A stretch of 64,000 nucleotides of DNA, from NCBI RefSeq assembly GCF_001544075.1, contig NZ_BCNT01000013.1, forward strand, positions 1-64,000, given 5' to 3'. The position numbers were made by a program, and so were the translations under genes. A model generated the notes under the pieces. The model was not told where the DNA came from, did no database searches, and saw only the letters and a list, made by a program, of their open reading frames with translations. The first letter of the stretch is position 1. Each line of letters opens with the position of its first letter. Below, piece by piece: positions 45,236 through 55,450 of the stretch. The stretch is from Comamonas terrae (lineage in GTDB: Bacteria; Pseudomonadota; Gammaproteobacteria; Burkholderiales; Burkholderiaceae_C).

Positions 45236-46006
45236 GTGCCTGAAATCCTCAATATCTCCTGCTACAAGTTCACGCCGCTGCCCGATGCCGCGGCACTGCG
45301 CGACATCCTGGCCCAACGCGCGCAGGCCCTGGATCTCAAGGGCACGGTGCTGCTGGCCGAGGAAGGCATCAACTTCTTCCTGGCCGGCCCGGCGGCCCAG
45401 GTGCGTGCCTTTGTCGATGCGCTGCGCGAGGACGAGCGCTTTGCCGACCTGGCGCCCAAGGAAAGCTGGTCCGACGCCGTACCGTTTCGCAAGATGCTGG
45501 TCAAGGTCAAGCGCGAGATCATCCGCATGGATCACCCCTCCATCCGCCCGGCTGGCGGCCGCGCGCCTTCGGTGGCGCCAGCCACGCTGCGCCGCTGGCT
45601 GGAACAGGGCCATGACGACGAGGGCCGAGAAGTGGTGACCCTGGACACGCGCAACGACTACGAAGTCGACGAAGGCGCCTTCGAAGGCACCATCGACTGG
45701 CGCCTGAACAAGTTCACCGAATTTCCGCCCGCGCTGCGCGCGCACAAGGCGCAACTGGTCGGCAAGACCGTGGTCAGCTACTGCACGGGCGGCATCCGCT
45801 GCGAAAAGGCCGCCCTGCTCATGCAGGACGAAGGCGTGGAGCATGTCTACCAGCTCGAGGGCGGCATCCTCAAGTACTTCGAGGAAACCGACGGCAAGTT
45901 CTACAACGGCGGCTGCTTCGTCTTCGACGAGCGCGACGCGCTGGGCACGGACCTGGAGCGCACGGCGCTGGTCCACCCCCGCCCCGTCAAAAAGCACTTG
46001 CGGTAA
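45236..46006 (+). CDS. trhO: tRNA uridine-34 hydroxylase TrhO (rhodanese-like)
   Basis: A 256-residue UPF0176/YceA protein that hydroxylates U34 of some tRNAs. The N-terminal part is ILNISCYKFTPLPD...VLLAEEGINFFLAG; the rhodanese domain carries the active Cys in VVSYCTGGIRCEKAALLMQ, and the C-terminus has NGGCFVFDERDALG. I chose GTG 45236 because homology begins at once (PEILNISCYKF); ATG 45161 would add 25 unsupported residues. No strong ribosome site is seen before either start. Confidence 0.85.
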   Translation: MPEILNISCYKFTPLPDAAALRDILAQRAQALDLKGTVLLAEEGINFFLAGPAAQVRAFVDALREDERFADLAPKESWSDAVPFRKMLVKVKREIIRMDHPSIRPAGGRAPSVAPATLRRWLEQGHDDEGREVVTLDTRNDYEVDEGAFEGTIDWRLNKFTEFPPALRAHKAQLVGKTVVSYCTGGIRCEKAALLMQDEGVEHVYQLEGGILKYFEETDGKFYNGGCFVFDERDALGTDLERTALVHPRPVKKHLR

Positions 46007-46118
46007 ACGGTCCGCTCATAAAGAGAAGCAGACAGCGCCTGCCACGCATGGATTCCAGATAGAAAACATCATGAAATCCAATGCAGTCCAGCGCTGGCCG
46101 ATCCCGATTGAATAGCGC

Positions 46119-46673
46119 CTATCGGGCCCAGCGCGCCGCTGCCTGGGCCACGCGCGCGCCGAACTGGCGCGCCGTCTCCAGGTCGCCGGGCAGCATCTCG
46201 GCCACCGAAGCATCCGAGGGCGACTGCGCCATGGCGCCCGAATAGGCACCCATCCAGTTCGCATCGTTGCGCTGCGCGGCCTTGGTGTTGGACGGCAGCA
46301 TGCCCAGGCCCACCCAGAGGCCGCCATGCTGCATGGCCAGGTGATACAGATAGTCGAGCGTGACCTGCTTGTCGCCCTGCACGCCGGCGCTGTTGGTGAA
46401 GCCGGCAAACAGCTTGTCCTTCCACGCCTGGGCGAACCAGGCCTTGGACGATGCGTCGGCAAAGCGCTTGAACTGCCAGCTGGGCCCACCCATGTAGGTG
46501 GGCGCGCCCAGCACGATGGCATCGGCCGCCGCCAGCTGCTCCCAGCCGCCGGCCGGCAGATTGCCGTCCGCATCGATGGCCAGCAGCTGCGCCGCCGCGC
46601 CCTGGGCCACGACCTGGGCCAGCCGCTGCGTATGCCCGTAGCCCGAGTGGTAGACCACCACGATATTCGCCAT
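46119..46673 (-). CDS. Flavodoxin family NAD(P)H:quinone oxidoreductase, WrbA-like
   Basis: A 184-residue flavodoxin-fold protein. The FMN phosphate loop is VVVYHSGYGHTQRLAQVV, and the second loop is VLGAPTYMGGPSWQFKRF. GFTNSAGVQGDKQVTLDYLY belongs to the third. WrbA-type enzymes reduce quinones by two electrons. AAGGAAGAG lies before ATG 46673; an extended frame to 46706 was rejected. It is third in the leftward run after pirin and DoxX genes. Confidence 0.87.
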   Translation of the reverse strand: MANIVVVYHSGYGHTQRLAQVVAQGAAAQLLAIDADGNLPAGGWEQLAAADAIVLGAPTYMGGPSWQFKRFADASSKAWFAQAWKDKLFAGFTNSAGVQGDKQVTLDYLYHLAMQHGGLWVGLGMLPSNTKAAQRNDANWMGAYSGAMAQSPSDASVAEMLPGDLETARQFGARVAQAAARWAR

Positions 46674-46779
46674 GTACTCTTCCTTGACTTGAAAAACGCG
46701 CCCCACGCTCCCTCATGCGCGTGCGCGCAGCTCCTTCGGGAGGGACATTTCACCTTGGGGGCGGCCCGGCTGTGAAAAA

Positions 46780-46805
46780 GCCCCGGCAGCCAGAGGCTGC
46801 GGGGC
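46780..46805 (-). terminator. Rho-independent terminator after the DoxX gene
   Basis: GCCCC-GGCAGCC and GGCTGC-GGGGC arms around AGA, with one bulged base; read leftward it ends in CTTTTTC. It follows the DoxX stop by about 30 bases. Confidence 0.8.
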
Positions 46806-46836
46806 ATATGAGAGCCTAAACGAAATTCAAGGCAGC

Positions 46837-47247
46837 TCAGGCGGCTTTGCGGGCATCCACGCTCCAGTCGCCGGCGCCATGGGCCGCGAAGCCCAGCAGG
46901 CCGCCGACAACAGCGATGTTCTTCCAGAACAGCAGCTGCTGCATCATGGCCGCCTCGGGCGGCACGCCCCAGAAGTTGTGGAAGAAGAAAGAGGCCACCA
47001 GCGTGAAGAAGCCCAGGACCAGAGCCACCCAGCGCGTACCCCAGCCCAGCAGGAAGGCCAGGCCGCCCACGATCTCCACCACCAGGGCCACAGCCACGCC
47101 GACTTGCGGCAAAGGCATGCCCACGGAAGCGGCATAGCCCACGGTACCGGCAAAGCCGGTGAGCTTCTGCAGGCCTGCCGGCACGAACAGTGCGGCGATC
47201 AGGATGCGGCCAATCAGGGCCAGGGGATTCTTCAGTTGATTCAGCAT
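46837..47247 (-). CDS. DoxX family membrane protein
   Basis: A 136-residue protein with four membrane helices. Family parts are IGRILIAALFVPAGLQKLTG, VALVVEIVGGLAFLLGWGTR and HNFWGVPPEAAMMQQLLFWK followed by NIAVVGGLLG. Members are linked to thiol or redox protection and respiratory quinones, with few proven roles. AAGGAG lies seven bases before ATG 47247. It lies between pirin and flavodoxin genes, a common grouping that a LysR regulator controls. Confidence 0.9.
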   Translation of the reverse strand: MLNQLKNPLALIGRILIAALFVPAGLQKLTGFAGTVGYAASVGMPLPQVGVAVALVVEIVGGLAFLLGWGTRWVALVLGFFTLVASFFFHNFWGVPPEAAMMQQLLFWKNIAVVGGLLGFAAHGAGDWSVDARKAA

Positions 47248-47392
47248 ACAAACTCCTTGCGGCTGTGGCCGCTCAATGACAGGTGAAACGGCTCGCACAC
47301 ACCACAAGCGCCAGGGCATGGCCTTACCGGCCACCGCCCTACCGCATGCGCGCCGGTGCAAGCCCGGGGAACCAGACACGCACGGAAACCGT

Positions 47393-48094
47393 TCAGGCCT
47401 CGAGATCGAACACCAGCACTTCTGCCTGTTCGCCCGCGTCCAGACGCAAGGCGGCTTCATTTTCCAGAAGTGCCGCATCGCCGGCTGTCAGCCGTTGCCC
47501 ATTGACCGTCAGCTTGCCGCGCACCAGGTGCACATAGGTCTTGCGGCCGGCCGGCAGTGCCATGTCGAAGGATTCGCCACCATCGAACAGGCCGGCGAAC
47601 AGGCGGGCATCGGCATTTATGGACACCGAGCCCTCGGCGCCGTCGGGCGATGCCACCAGGCGCAGGTGGCCGCGCTTTTCGGCTGCGGGAAAGGCCTTTT
47701 GCTCATAGCCGGGCTCGACGCCGGTGCGCGCCGGCAAGAGCCAGATCTGCAGGAAATGCGTGGTCTGGCCCGCGGCATGGTTGTGCTCGCTGTGCACCAC
47801 GCCCGTGCCGGCGCTCATGCGCTGCACCTCGCCAGGCACGATGGTCTGCTCATTGCCCATGCTGTCCTTGTGCGAGAGCCCGCCTTCCAGCACGTAGCTG
47901 ATGATTTCCATGTCGCGATGGCCGTGGGCGCCAAAGCCCGTGCCCGGAGCGATGCGGTCCTCGTTGATCACGCGCAGGTTGCCAAAGCCCATGTGGCGCG
48001 GATCGTAGTAGCCGGCAAACGAAAAACTGTGGAACGACTTCAGCCAGCCATGGTCGGCAAAGCCGCGTTCCTGGGATCGGCGCAGAGTCATCAT
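47393..48094 (-). CDS. Pirin family protein (quercetinase-like cupin)
   Basis: A 233-residue bicupin. The iron ligands are expected in GFGAHGHRDMEIISYVLEG (His-x-His) and VHSEHNHA (His and Glu). The start GWLKSFHSFSFAGYYDPRHM is family-like. E. coli YhhW of this group breaks down quercetin. It heads the leftward pirin-DoxX-flavodoxin run and is divergent from the LysR gene. Confidence 0.92.
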   Translation of the reverse strand: MMTLRRSQERGFADHGWLKSFHSFSFAGYYDPRHMGFGNLRVINEDRIAPGTGFGAHGHRDMEIISYVLEGGLSHKDSMGNEQTIVPGEVQRMSAGTGVVHSEHNHAAGQTTHFLQIWLLPARTGVEPGYEQKAFPAAEKRGHLRLVASPDGAEGSVSINADARLFAGLFDGGESFDMALPAGRKTYVHLVRGKLTVNGQRLTAGDAALLENEAALRLDAGEQAEVLVFDLEA

Positions 48095-48190
48095 GGTGGA
48101 GTCCTTTCTTTGCGAAGCGTCAATCAAATCTCGATGGCTCCACTGTAGAAGCGCCCCCCCATGCCGTGGCTGAGGAGCATTGATGGCATC

Positions 48191-48207
48191 ATTCGAAAAC
48201 TTTGAAT
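48191..48207. promoter_or_regulatory. Candidate LysR box between pirin and LysR genes
   Basis: ATTC-GAAAACTTT-GAAT is a dyad with the T-n11-A core of LysR-type sites. It lies 18 bases before the LysR gene and 97 bases before the pirin gene. It is a single site without a test. Confidence 0.45.
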
Positions 48208-48224
48208 AGTCCTCCGATACCACC

Positions 48225-49163
48225 ATGCCCAGCTCCCGCGACGTCCTGACCCCCGACAGCCTGGCCATGCTGCAGGCCATCTCGGAAACCGGCAGCTTTG
48301 CCGCCGCTGCACGCTCCCTGGGACTGGTGCCCAGCGCGCTGACCTACCGCGTGCGCCAGATAGAGGACGCTCTGGACGTGCTGCTGTTCGACCGCCGCTC
48401 GCGCCATGCCCAGCCCACCGAGGCCGGCCAGGCCCTGCTGGCCGAAGGCGCGCGGCTGCTGCAGGAGATCGATGCCGTGGCACACCGCGTCAAGCGCGTG
48501 GCCACGGGCTGGGAGCCGCAGCTGACCATCGTCGTGGACGGTGCCGTCGCGCGCACGCCGATCTTCGAGCTGATCGAGGCTTTCTACGCCCTCAAGCCGC
48601 CCACCCGCCTCAAGCTCAAGGAGGCCATCCTGAGCGGCACCCTGGAGACATTGACCAGCGGCCAGGCCGACCTGGCCATAGGCGTGGTCGTCAACACCAG
48701 CAACGCCGCGGACCTGCAGACGCGCGAGATGGGCGAGGCCGACTTCATCTTCGCCGTGGCGCCGCACCACCCGCTGGCCCAGGCGCAAGAGCCGATTTCC
48801 GATGAGGAACTGCTGCAGCACCGGCTGATTGCCGTGGCCGATTCGGGCGTGCGCAGCAACATCAGCTACGGTCTGATCGACGGCCAGGACGTGCTGACCG
48901 TGGACAGCATGCAGGCCAAGGTGGAGGCACAGATCCGCGGCATAGGCTGCGGCTTCCTGCCGCGCGGCATGGTCCAGGCCTATCTGGAGGCCGGGCTGCT
49001 GGTCACCCGCCAGGTCCAGCGCTCCAAGCGCACGCTGCGCGTGCACTATGCCTGGTCCGGCGCTCCCCAGCATACGCCGGGGCGGGCGCTGCAATGGTGG
49101 ATAGCGCAGCTGGAAAGCCCGGCCACACGCAAGGCCCTCATGGAAAACCATCACCGCCATTGA
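48225..49163 (+). CDS. LysR family transcriptional regulator
   Basis: A 312-residue regulator. The N-terminal winged helix is LAMLQAISETGSFAAAARSL, LVPSALTYRVRQIEDALDVL and FDRRSRHAQPTEAGQ. A periplasmic-binding-like effector domain follows from about residue 95. It is divergent from pirin and most likely activates the pirin-DoxX-flavodoxin genes in response to a quinone or electrophile, which is the common arrangement. The next gene downstream is separated by 182 bases. Confidence 0.9.
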   Translation: MPSSRDVLTPDSLAMLQAISETGSFAAAARSLGLVPSALTYRVRQIEDALDVLLFDRRSRHAQPTEAGQALLAEGARLLQEIDAVAHRVKRVATGWEPQLTIVVDGAVARTPIFELIEAFYALKPPTRLKLKEAILSGTLETLTSGQADLAIGVVVNTSNAADLQTREMGEADFIFAVAPHHPLAQAQEPISDEELLQHRLIAVADSGVRSNISYGLIDGQDVLTVDSMQAKVEAQIRGIGCGFLPRGMVQAYLEAGLLVTRQVQRSKRTLRVHYAWSGAPQHTPGRALQWWIAQLESPATRKALMENHHRH

Positions 49164-49287
49164 ACGCCGCCGGGCGGCCTGGCGTCATGCGCCGGGTGTA
49201 GAGTGGCTGGCTGTGATGCGTTGCAGCATCGGCACCGCTGTCCCCCCTGTGCCGGCTCCGGCCCGGTCAGACCATGCGCAATACCGC

Positions 49288-49315
49288 TTGCTATGCTTTG
49301 AATAGCTGCTACGCT
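49288..49315 (-). repeat. Dispersed hairpin repeat, right arm only
   Basis: Read leftward, AGCGTAGCAGCTATTCAAAG is followed by CATAGCAA. This fits GCGCCAGCAGCT-n-TATTCAATAGCAA of the complete copies, in the opposite direction. The left arm is not evident. Confidence 0.55.
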
Positions 49316-49345
49316 ATGACGGACCTGTGTTGAAAAGGCTTGTTC

Positions 49346-50479
49346 ATGAACGCTTCCCGTGCTTCCTCGGCCACCAAAGCTTCGCGCTCCGCTTCAGCTT
49401 ACCCCCAGCCTGCCGCATCGGACCATCCCCGGCGCATCGCCGTGGTCGGCGCCGGCATTGCCGGCCTGGCCTGCGCCCGCACGCTGATGCAGGCCGGCCA
49501 CGATGTCCATGTCTACGAGCGCCTGTCCCAGGCCGGCGGCCGGCTGCGCTCGGTCAGCGGCCCCTATGGCAGCTTCGACATCGGCGCCCAGTTCTTCACC
49601 GTGCGCGATACGCGCTTCCAGATGGCGCTGGACACGGCGCCCGGCACGGTGCGCGCCTGGAGCGTGAGCAGCGTCCAGATCCGCAACGCCCAGGGCCGCA
49701 AGACGCAGGAAGCGCCTCCGGCACGCGAGACCCACTGGGTCGGCACGCCTGACATGCAGGCCCTGCCCCTGGCCTGGGCCGGACCGCTGTGGGAGGGCGG
49801 CCGGCTGCACCTGGGCCAGTCCGTGACACGGCTGGTGCACCATGTGGCCGGCAGCCCGCGCCGCGCCGGCAGGCACCAGTGGGAGCTGACGCTGGATACC
49901 GAGGACCACGGCCAGCAAAATGCCGACGGTTTCGATGCCGTGGTGCTGGCCGTGCCCGCGCCGCTGGCGCGCCAGCTGCTGCAGTCCACCCCGCAGGGTG
50001 CCCAGCTGGCGCAATCGCTGGCCCTGGTGGAGATGGCCCCCTGCTGGGCCATGACGCTGTCCTACCCCATGGCGGCCCAGGCCGGCCTGACCACGCTGGG
50101 GCCGCAATGGAATGCGGCCCGCACCACGCACGACCGCATCGCCTGGGTGGCCCGCGAGTCCTCCAAGCCCGGCCGGGCCCAGACCGAACGCTGGACCGTG
50201 CACGCCAATCCGCTGTGGTCGCAGGAGCACCGCGGCGACGATCCTTCGCGCGTGCTGTCCAAGCTGCAGAAGGCCTTTGGCGAGATCACGGGAATACGCG
50301 TGGCACCGCGCCATGCCAGCGTCTATCTCTGGCCGCAGGCGCAGACACTGGCGCCGCTGGGCCGGCCGCATCTGCATGATCCGTCCAGCGGACTGGGCCT
50401 TTGCGGCGACTGGTGCCTGGGCCACCGTGTCGAGGATGCCTTCCTCTCGGGACTGGAGATGGGCCTGGCGCTGGCCTGA
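49346..50479 (+). CDS. FAD-dependent oxidoreductase (renalase/amine oxidase-like)
   Basis: A 377-residue flavoprotein. The dinucleotide motif is RIAVVGAGIAGLACARTL with the Glu in VYERLSQAGGRLRS about 20 residues later; the FAD C-terminal part is LGLCGDWCLGHRVEDAFLSG. It resembles the bacterial renalase-like NAD(P)/FAD oxidoreductases that start with a disordered Ser/Ala-rich leader. Substrate unknown. The next gene gluQRS starts 51 bases later. Confidence 0.87.
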   Translation: MNASRASSATKASRSASAYPQPAASDHPRRIAVVGAGIAGLACARTLMQAGHDVHVYERLSQAGGRLRSVSGPYGSFDIGAQFFTVRDTRFQMALDTAPGTVRAWSVSSVQIRNAQGRKTQEAPPARETHWVGTPDMQALPLAWAGPLWEGGRLHLGQSVTRLVHHVAGSPRRAGRHQWELTLDTEDHGQQNADGFDAVVLAVPAPLARQLLQSTPQGAQLAQSLALVEMAPCWAMTLSYPMAAQAGLTTLGPQWNAARTTHDRIAWVARESSKPGRAQTERWTVHANPLWSQEHRGDDPSRVLSKLQKAFGEITGIRVAPRHASVYLWPQAQTLAPLGRPHLHDPSSGLGLCGDWCLGHRVEDAFLSGLEMGLALA

Positions 50480-50530
50480 GTACGCACTCCAGGCAAGCGG
50501 GCGCACGCGCCGCTATGATGGGCGCCCTCT

Positions 50531-51517
50531 ATGTCCGCCATCCCTCTCCGGCCCGGCTATACCGGCCGCTTTGCCCCTTCGCCCACAGGCCCTCTGCATG
50601 CGGGGTCGCTGGTGGCCGCACTGGCCAGCTGGCTCGATGCCCGCGCCCATGGCGGCACCTGGCTGGTGCGCATCGAAGACATCGACCCGCCACGCTGCCA
50701 GCCCGGCGCCGACCAGGAAATCCTGCGTCAGCTGGCGGCCTGCGGTCTGCATTCCGATGCGCCCGTGGTCTGGCAATCCCGGCGCCATGCGCTCTATGCC
50801 CAGGCGCTCGAGCAACTCGTGCAGGACCGGCTGGCCTATCCCTGCGGCTGCACGCGCAAGGACCTCGAAGCGGTCTGGCAGGCCATGGGGCTGGCCCATG
50901 AGCGCCATGTGGAGCGCCCCTATCCCGGCACCTGTCGCAACGGCCTGCATGGCAAGCCGGCACGGGCCTGGCGCTTTGCGCTGCAGCGCTGGATCGACCG
51001 GTATCCACCAGATCCAGCTCAAACGCTTGGCACACCTGCGCAAGCAGCTATGAATAATGATGAAACAATGTCCGCAGGACGGGTGTGCTGGCAGGACCGG
51101 CGCCTGGGCCCGCAGCAGCAGGATGTGCTTGCCACTGTGGGCGACTTCGTGCTGCGCCGGGCCGACGGCCTCTGGGCCTACCAGCTGGCCGTGGTGGTGG
51201 ACGATGGCGAGCAAGGCATCACCGACATCGTGCGCGGCGAAGACCTGACCGACAACACGCCGCGCCAGATCCTGCTGCAGCAGGCCCTACATCTTCCGCT
51301 TCCCCGCTATCTGCATACGCCGCTGGTGCGCATGGCCAACGGCGAAAAACTCTCCAAGCAGCATGGCGCGCCGGCCGTGGATCTTTCCAACCCTCTTGCA
51401 GCGCTGACGCAAGCCGCAGCCTGCCTGGACCTGCCGGCCCCGCATCATTCCGCTTCCACCGTGCCTGATGCACTGGCCTTCTGGGTACGGCACTGGCGTG
51501 AAATCCAGCGCGACTGA
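50531..51517 (+). CDS. gluQ: Glutamyl-Q tRNA(Asp) synthetase
   Basis: A 328-residue paralogue of glutamyl-tRNA synthetase that attaches glutamate to queuosine in tRNA(Asp). The HIGH-like signature is [19 protein letters not shown], the zinc site uses YPCGCTRKD and YPGTC, and the KMSKS-like motif is [10 protein letters not shown]. The protein is about 20-30 residues longer than E. coli GluQRS. The extra piece lies around residues 160-180 ([17 protein letters not shown]), where the DNA is a copy of the dispersed hairpin repeat. Confidence 0.92.
   Translation: MSAIPLRPGYTGRFAPSPTGPLHAGSLVAALASWLDARAHGGTWLVRIEDIDPPRCQPGADQEILRQLAACGLHSDAPVVWQSRRHALYAQALEQLVQDRLAYPCGCTRKDLEAVWQAMGLAHERHVERPYPGTCRNGLHGKPARAWRFALQRWIDRYPPDPAQTLGTPAQAAMNNDETMSAGRVCWQDRRLGPQQQDVLATVGDFVLRRADGLWAYQLAVVVDDGEQGITDIVRGEDLTDNTPRQILLQQALHLPLPRYLHTPLVRMANGEKLSKQHGAPAVDLSNPLAALTQAAACLDLPAPHHSASTVPDALAFWVRHWREIQRD
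51016..51066 (+). repeat. Dispersed hairpin repeat inside the gluQ coding sequence
   Basis: AGCTCAAACGCTTG and TGCGCAAGCAGCTATGAATA, with ATGATGAAAC after, align with the arms and AT-rich tail of the intergenic copies (TGCGCCAGCAGCTACTTATT and then CAATAGCAAAC). The reading frame stays open through it. Confidence 0.65.
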
Positions 51518-51588
51518 CGCAACGCCGGCGCGCTCCGGCATTGCGGCTGGCGCTGCAGCCGGCACCCGTCCTTATTTACAATCCACCC

Positions 51589-52368
51589 GTGACTTCCTCT
51601 ACCTCCTCCCTACCCGAAACCTCAGCCGTGGCCGCCACCGATACCAGCGGCGCTGAAGTTTCCACCCAAGCTCCCCAAGGCCAGGCCCCCGAGGGCGTGG
51701 CCTATCCCAAGACCATCAAGAGCTATGTGCGCCGCGCCGGCCGCACGACCACCGGCCAGGCCAAGGCTTTTGAAGAGCTGGGCCCGCGTTTTCTGCTGCA
51801 ATACCGGAAGGCAGCGCTGGACGCTGGAGCTGCCTTCGGCCGTACTGCCCCGCTGATCCTGGAAATCGGCTTCGGCATGGGCGAGGCCACGGCCCATATC
51901 GCGCGCGTGCGCCCCGATGACAATTTCCTGTGCTGCGAAGTGCACGAGCCCGGCGTGGGCGCGCTGCTCAAGCGTATCGGCGAGCAGCAGATCGAGAACA
52001 TCCGCATCCTGCAGCACGATGCCGTGGAAGTCATAGACAACATGCTGCCCGAAGCCTCGATCGACGGCGTGCATATCTTCTTCCCCGATCCCTGGCACAA
52101 GAAGAAGCACAACAAGCGCCGCCTGATCCAGCCACCGCTGATCGCCAAGCTGGCCGCGCGCATCAAGCCCGGCGGATACATCCATTGCGCGACCGACTGG
52201 GAGCCCTATGCGGTGCAGATGCTCGAAGTCCTGAGTGCCGAGCCCCTGCTGCAGAACATTGCCGACGGCTATGCCGCCAAGCCCGACTACCGCCCGCTGA
52301 CCAAGTTCGAGAACCGCGGCCTGCGCCTGGGCCATGGCGTGTGGGACCTGGTGTTCAGGAAAAAGTAA
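51589..52368 (+). CDS. trmB: tRNA (guanine-N7-)-methyltransferase
   Basis: A 259-residue SAM enzyme that makes m7G46 in tRNA. The SAM motif is [17 protein letters not shown], the catalytic region is [20 protein letters not shown], and the C-terminal [10 protein letters not shown] and [15 protein letters not shown] follow. A variable N-terminal tail of about 50 residues precedes the domain. The start GTG 51589 ([10 protein letters not shown]) fits; the upstream ATG at 51541 lies in the gluQ tail spacer. Confidence 0.93.
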   Translation: MTSSTSSLPETSAVAATDTSGAEVSTQAPQGQAPEGVAYPKTIKSYVRRAGRTTTGQAKAFEELGPRFLLQYRKAALDAGAAFGRTAPLILEIGFGMGEATAHIARVRPDDNFLCCEVHEPGVGALLKRIGEQQIENIRILQHDAVEVIDNMLPEASIDGVHIFFPDPWHKKKHNKRRLIQPPLIAKLAARIKPGGYIHCATDWEPYAVQMLEVLSAEPLLQNIADGYAAKPDYRPLTKFENRGLRLGHGVWDLVFRKK

Positions 52369-52390
52369 CCCCCTGAGGTGCTCGCGCCTT

Positions 52391-52427
52391 CCCCCTTTCT
52401 CTACGCGCTGCGCGCTATGGAAGGGGG
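52391..52427. terminator. GC-rich stem after trmB
   Basis: CCCCCTTTC and GGAAGGGGG arms (one G-U) enclose TCTACGCGCTGCGCGCTAT. It lies 22 bases after the trmB stop and may end that transcript. A further CGCC/GGCG-rich stretch follows. Confidence 0.5.
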
Positions 52428-52513
52428 GACGATGCCGTCGCCGCGAGACGGCGGCGCCGCCTAGGCTCTTGCTCGGCATCTCTGACATTGGTCTGCGCCA
52501 GTTTTAAGCATGA

Positions 52514-52540
52514 AAAACGCTCCTCGATGAGGAGCGTTTT
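52514..52540. terminator. Bidirectional Rho-independent terminator between trmB and alaS
   Basis: AAAACGCTCCTC-GAT-GAGGAGCGTTTT is a perfect 12-base stem with A and T runs at its ends. It serves the leftward alaS, whose stop is about 40 bases away, and can also end rightward transcripts. Confidence 0.9.
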
Positions 52541-52581
52541 CCTTTGAAGGCAAGGCAGCCTGGCTGCCTTTTGCTCCCGTC

Positions 52582-55206
52582 TTACAGGCGCTCCGCCACC
52601 CAGGCTTGCACGCTGGCCAACGCTGCAGGCACAGCCCCGGCATCGGTGCCGCCGGCCATGGCCATGTCGGGCTTGCCGCCGCCCTTGCCGCCCACCTGCT
52701 GGGCCACGAAGTTGACCAGCTCGCCGGCCTTGACCTTGGCGGTCTCGGCCTTGGTCACGCCGGCGGCCAGCTGGACCTTGTCGCCGTCCACGGCGGCCAG
52801 CACGACAACGGCCGCGCCCAGCTTGTCCTTGAGCTTGTCCATGGTCTCGCGCAGCGTCTTGGCGTCGGCGCCTTCGAGCCGGGCGGCCAGCACCTTCACG
52901 CCCTTGACATCGGCCGCCTGCGTGGCCAGCTCGTCGCCCTGGCTGGAAGCCAGCTTGCCCTTGAGCGCGGCGATTTCCTTTTCCAGGGCCTTGATCTGGT
53001 CCAGTGCACCGCCGATGCGGTGGGTCAGCTCGGCAGCCGGTGCCTTGAAGGCGGCCGCAGCCTGGTCCACGGTGGATTCCAGCGACTGCAGATAGGCCAG
53101 CGCATTGGTGCCGGTCACGGCTTCGATACGGCGCACACCGGCAGCCACGCCCGATTCGCCCACGACCTTGAACAGGCCGATGTCGCCCGTGCGCTGCACA
53201 TGGGTGCCGCCGCACAGCTCGCGGCTGGAGCCGATGTCGAGCACGCGCACGGTCTCGCCGTACTTCTCGCCGAACAGCATCATGGCGCCGGTCTTCTGGG
53301 CGCTCTCGATGTCCATCACGCGCGCATCGGTGGCGGTGTTGGCCAGGATCTCGGCATTCACGCGGGCTTCGATCTCGCGGATCTGCTCGGCCGTGACCGG
53401 CGCATTGTGCGCAAAGTCGAAACGGGTGCGCTCGGCATTGACCAGCGAGCCCTTCTGCTGCACATGGCCGCCCAGCACTTCGCGCAGCGCCTTGTGCATG
53501 ATGTGGGTCACGGAGTGGTTGCGCATGGTGGCGGCGCGCAGCTGCGTGTCCACCTCGGCCTGCACGGCGTCGCCGACCTTCAGGCTGCCGGATTCGAGCA
53601 CGCCGTGGTGGCCGTAGACATCGGCCTTGATCTTGAGCGTATCCTGCACGGCAAAGCGCGAAGCGCCTGCGGTGATAGCACCCTGGTCACCGACCTGGCC
53701 GCCGGATTCTGCATAAAAAGGAGTGGTATCCAGCACCACCACGCCACTTTGGCCGCTCTTGAGCTCGGAAACGCTCTCGCCATCCGCGTAGAGCGCTACG
53801 ATTTTTGCGGACTCGGCCAGGTGCTCGTAGCCGGTGAAAGTGTTGGCCGCGCCGCTGTACTCCAGCGCGCGGTCCATCTTGAACTTGCCGGCCGCGCGGG
53901 CGGTATTCTTCTGGTGCTCCATCGCGGCCTTGAAGCCGGCCTCGTCCACCGTCACGCCGCGCTCGCGTGCCACGTCGTTGGACAGATCCAGCGGGAAGCC
54001 GTAGGTGTCGTGCAGCTTGAAGGCCACGTCGCCCGGCAGCACCTGGGTGCCGCCGGCCAGGGCGTTGTCCAGGATTTCCATGCCGTGGGCCAGGGTCTCG
54101 AAGAAGCGCTCTTCCTCGGCCTTGAGCACGCTGGTGATGTGCGCTTCCTGCTCCTTGAGCTTGGGATAGGCCTCGCCCATCTGGAGCACCAGGTCATGCA
54201 CCAGCTTGTGGAAGAACGGCGTCTTCTGGCCCAGCTTGTAGCCGTGGCGGATGGCGCGGCGGATGATGCGGCGCTGCACGTAGCCACGGCCTTCGTTGGA
54301 AGGAATCACTCCGTCGGCCACCAGGAAGGAGGTGGCGCGGATATGGTCGGCGATCACCTTCAGCGAAGGATTGGCCAGGTCCTCGACGTGGGTCTCGCGG
54401 GCTGCGGCCCGGATCAGTGCCTGGAACAGGTCGATCTCGTAGTTGCTGTGCACGTGCTGCAGGATGGCGGCCAGGCGCTCCAGGCCCATGCCGGTGTCCA
54501 CGCAGGGCGCGGGCAGCCTGACCACGGAGCCGTCTTCCTTCATGTCGAACTGCATGAACACGTGGTTCCAGATCTCGATGAAGCGGTCGCCGTCCTCGTC
54601 GGGGCTGCCCGGAGGGCCGCCGGCGATGTGTTCGCCGTGGTCATAGAAGATTTCCGAGCACGGACCGCAGGGGCCGGTGTCGGCCATCATCCAGAAGTTG
54701 TCACTCTTGTACTTGCCGCCCTTGTTGTCGCCGATGCGGATGATGCGCTCGGGCGGCAGGCCGATCACGTTCTTCCAGATGTCGTAGGCCTCGTCGTCCT
54801 CGTGGTAGACGGTGGCCAGCAGCCTGTCGGCCGGCAGCTTGAAGACCTGCGTCAGCAGCTCCCAGCCCCACTCGATCGACTCCTTCTTGAAGTAGTCGCC
54901 GAAAGACCAGTTGCCCAGCATCTCGAAGAAGGTATGGTGGCGGGCGGTGTAGCCCACGTTCTCGAGGTCGTTGTGCTTGCCGCCAGCGCGCAGGCAGGCC
55001 TGCACCGAAGCCGCGCGCACGTAGGGGCGCTTGTCCGTGCCCAGGAACACGTCCTTGAACTGCACCATGCCCGAGTTGGTGAACATCAGCGTCGGATCGT
55101 TGCCCGGCACCAGCGAGCTGGAAGGCACCACCGTGTGGCCCTTGGAGGCATAAAACTCCAGAAACGTCTTGCGGATGTCGGCAACGGAAAAAGTGGGTGT
55201 ACTCAT
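52582..55206 (-). CDS. alaS: Alanine-tRNA ligase
   Basis: An 874-residue class II synthetase, the normal length. The start is [20 protein letters not shown]. Catalytic motifs include [19 protein letters not shown] and [17 protein letters not shown]. The editing domain has [16 protein letters not shown] (HxxxH) and the CGGTH motif [16 protein letters not shown], both complete. The C-terminal region has the Gly-rich [16 protein letters not shown] motif of the C-Ala domain. A longer frame to 55269 was rejected. Confidence 0.97.
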   Translation of the reverse strand: MSTPTFSVADIRKTFLEFYASKGHTVVPSSSLVPGNDPTLMFTNSGMVQFKDVFLGTDKRPYVRAASVQACLRAGGKHNDLENVGYTARHHTFFEMLGNWSFGDYFKKESIEWGWELLTQVFKLPADRLLATVYHEDDEAYDIWKNVIGLPPERIIRIGDNKGGKYKSDNFWMMADTGPCGPCSEIFYDHGEHIAGGPPGSPDEDGDRFIEIWNHVFMQFDMKEDGSVVRLPAPCVDTGMGLERLAAILQHVHSNYEIDLFQALIRAAARETHVEDLANPSLKVIADHIRATSFLVADGVIPSNEGRGYVQRRIIRRAIRHGYKLGQKTPFFHKLVHDLVLQMGEAYPKLKEQEAHITSVLKAEEERFFETLAHGMEILDNALAGGTQVLPGDVAFKLHDTYGFPLDLSNDVARERGVTVDEAGFKAAMEHQKNTARAAGKFKMDRALEYSGAANTFTGYEHLAESAKIVALYADGESVSELKSGQSGVVVLDTTPFYAESGGQVGDQGAITAGASRFAVQDTLKIKADVYGHHGVLESGSLKVGDAVQAEVDTQLRAATMRNHSVTHIMHKALREVLGGHVQQKGSLVNAERTRFDFAHNAPVTAEQIREIEARVNAEILANTATDARVMDIESAQKTGAMMLFGEKYGETVRVLDIGSSRELCGGTHVQRTGDIGLFKVVGESGVAAGVRRIEAVTGTNALAYLQSLESTVDQAAAAFKAPAAELTHRIGGALDQIKALEKEIAALKGKLASSQGDELATQAADVKGVKVLAARLEGADAKTLRETMDKLKDKLGAAVVVLAAVDGDKVQLAAGVTKAETAKVKAGELVNFVAQQVGGKGGGKPDMAMAGGTDAGAVPAALASVQAWVAERL

Positions 55207-55450
55207 GGTCTTTGGAATGGAGGTGCAAGGCGCAGCACCAGCGGCCTGCAGGGTTGCAGCAACCTGCAATGCGCAAGTCAGGGCAAATCAGCCAGACATT
55301 ATAGGTTTGCGCTTGCAGCCCTGGCCCATGCCGGCACTTGCCACGCAGGCCCGCCGGATCCGGCATCCGCGTGCTTACACGGCAGGCGACTTGACGCCGC
55401 TCAATCCAGGCCTGCGGCATGCGCAGATAATCGGCGGTACAAGGAAGAGC

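Noticed and set aside
46018-46044. A further copy of the dispersed hairpin repeat
   Set aside because: AAGCAGACAGCGCC resembles a reversed arm but the match is too weak and the tail is not clear.
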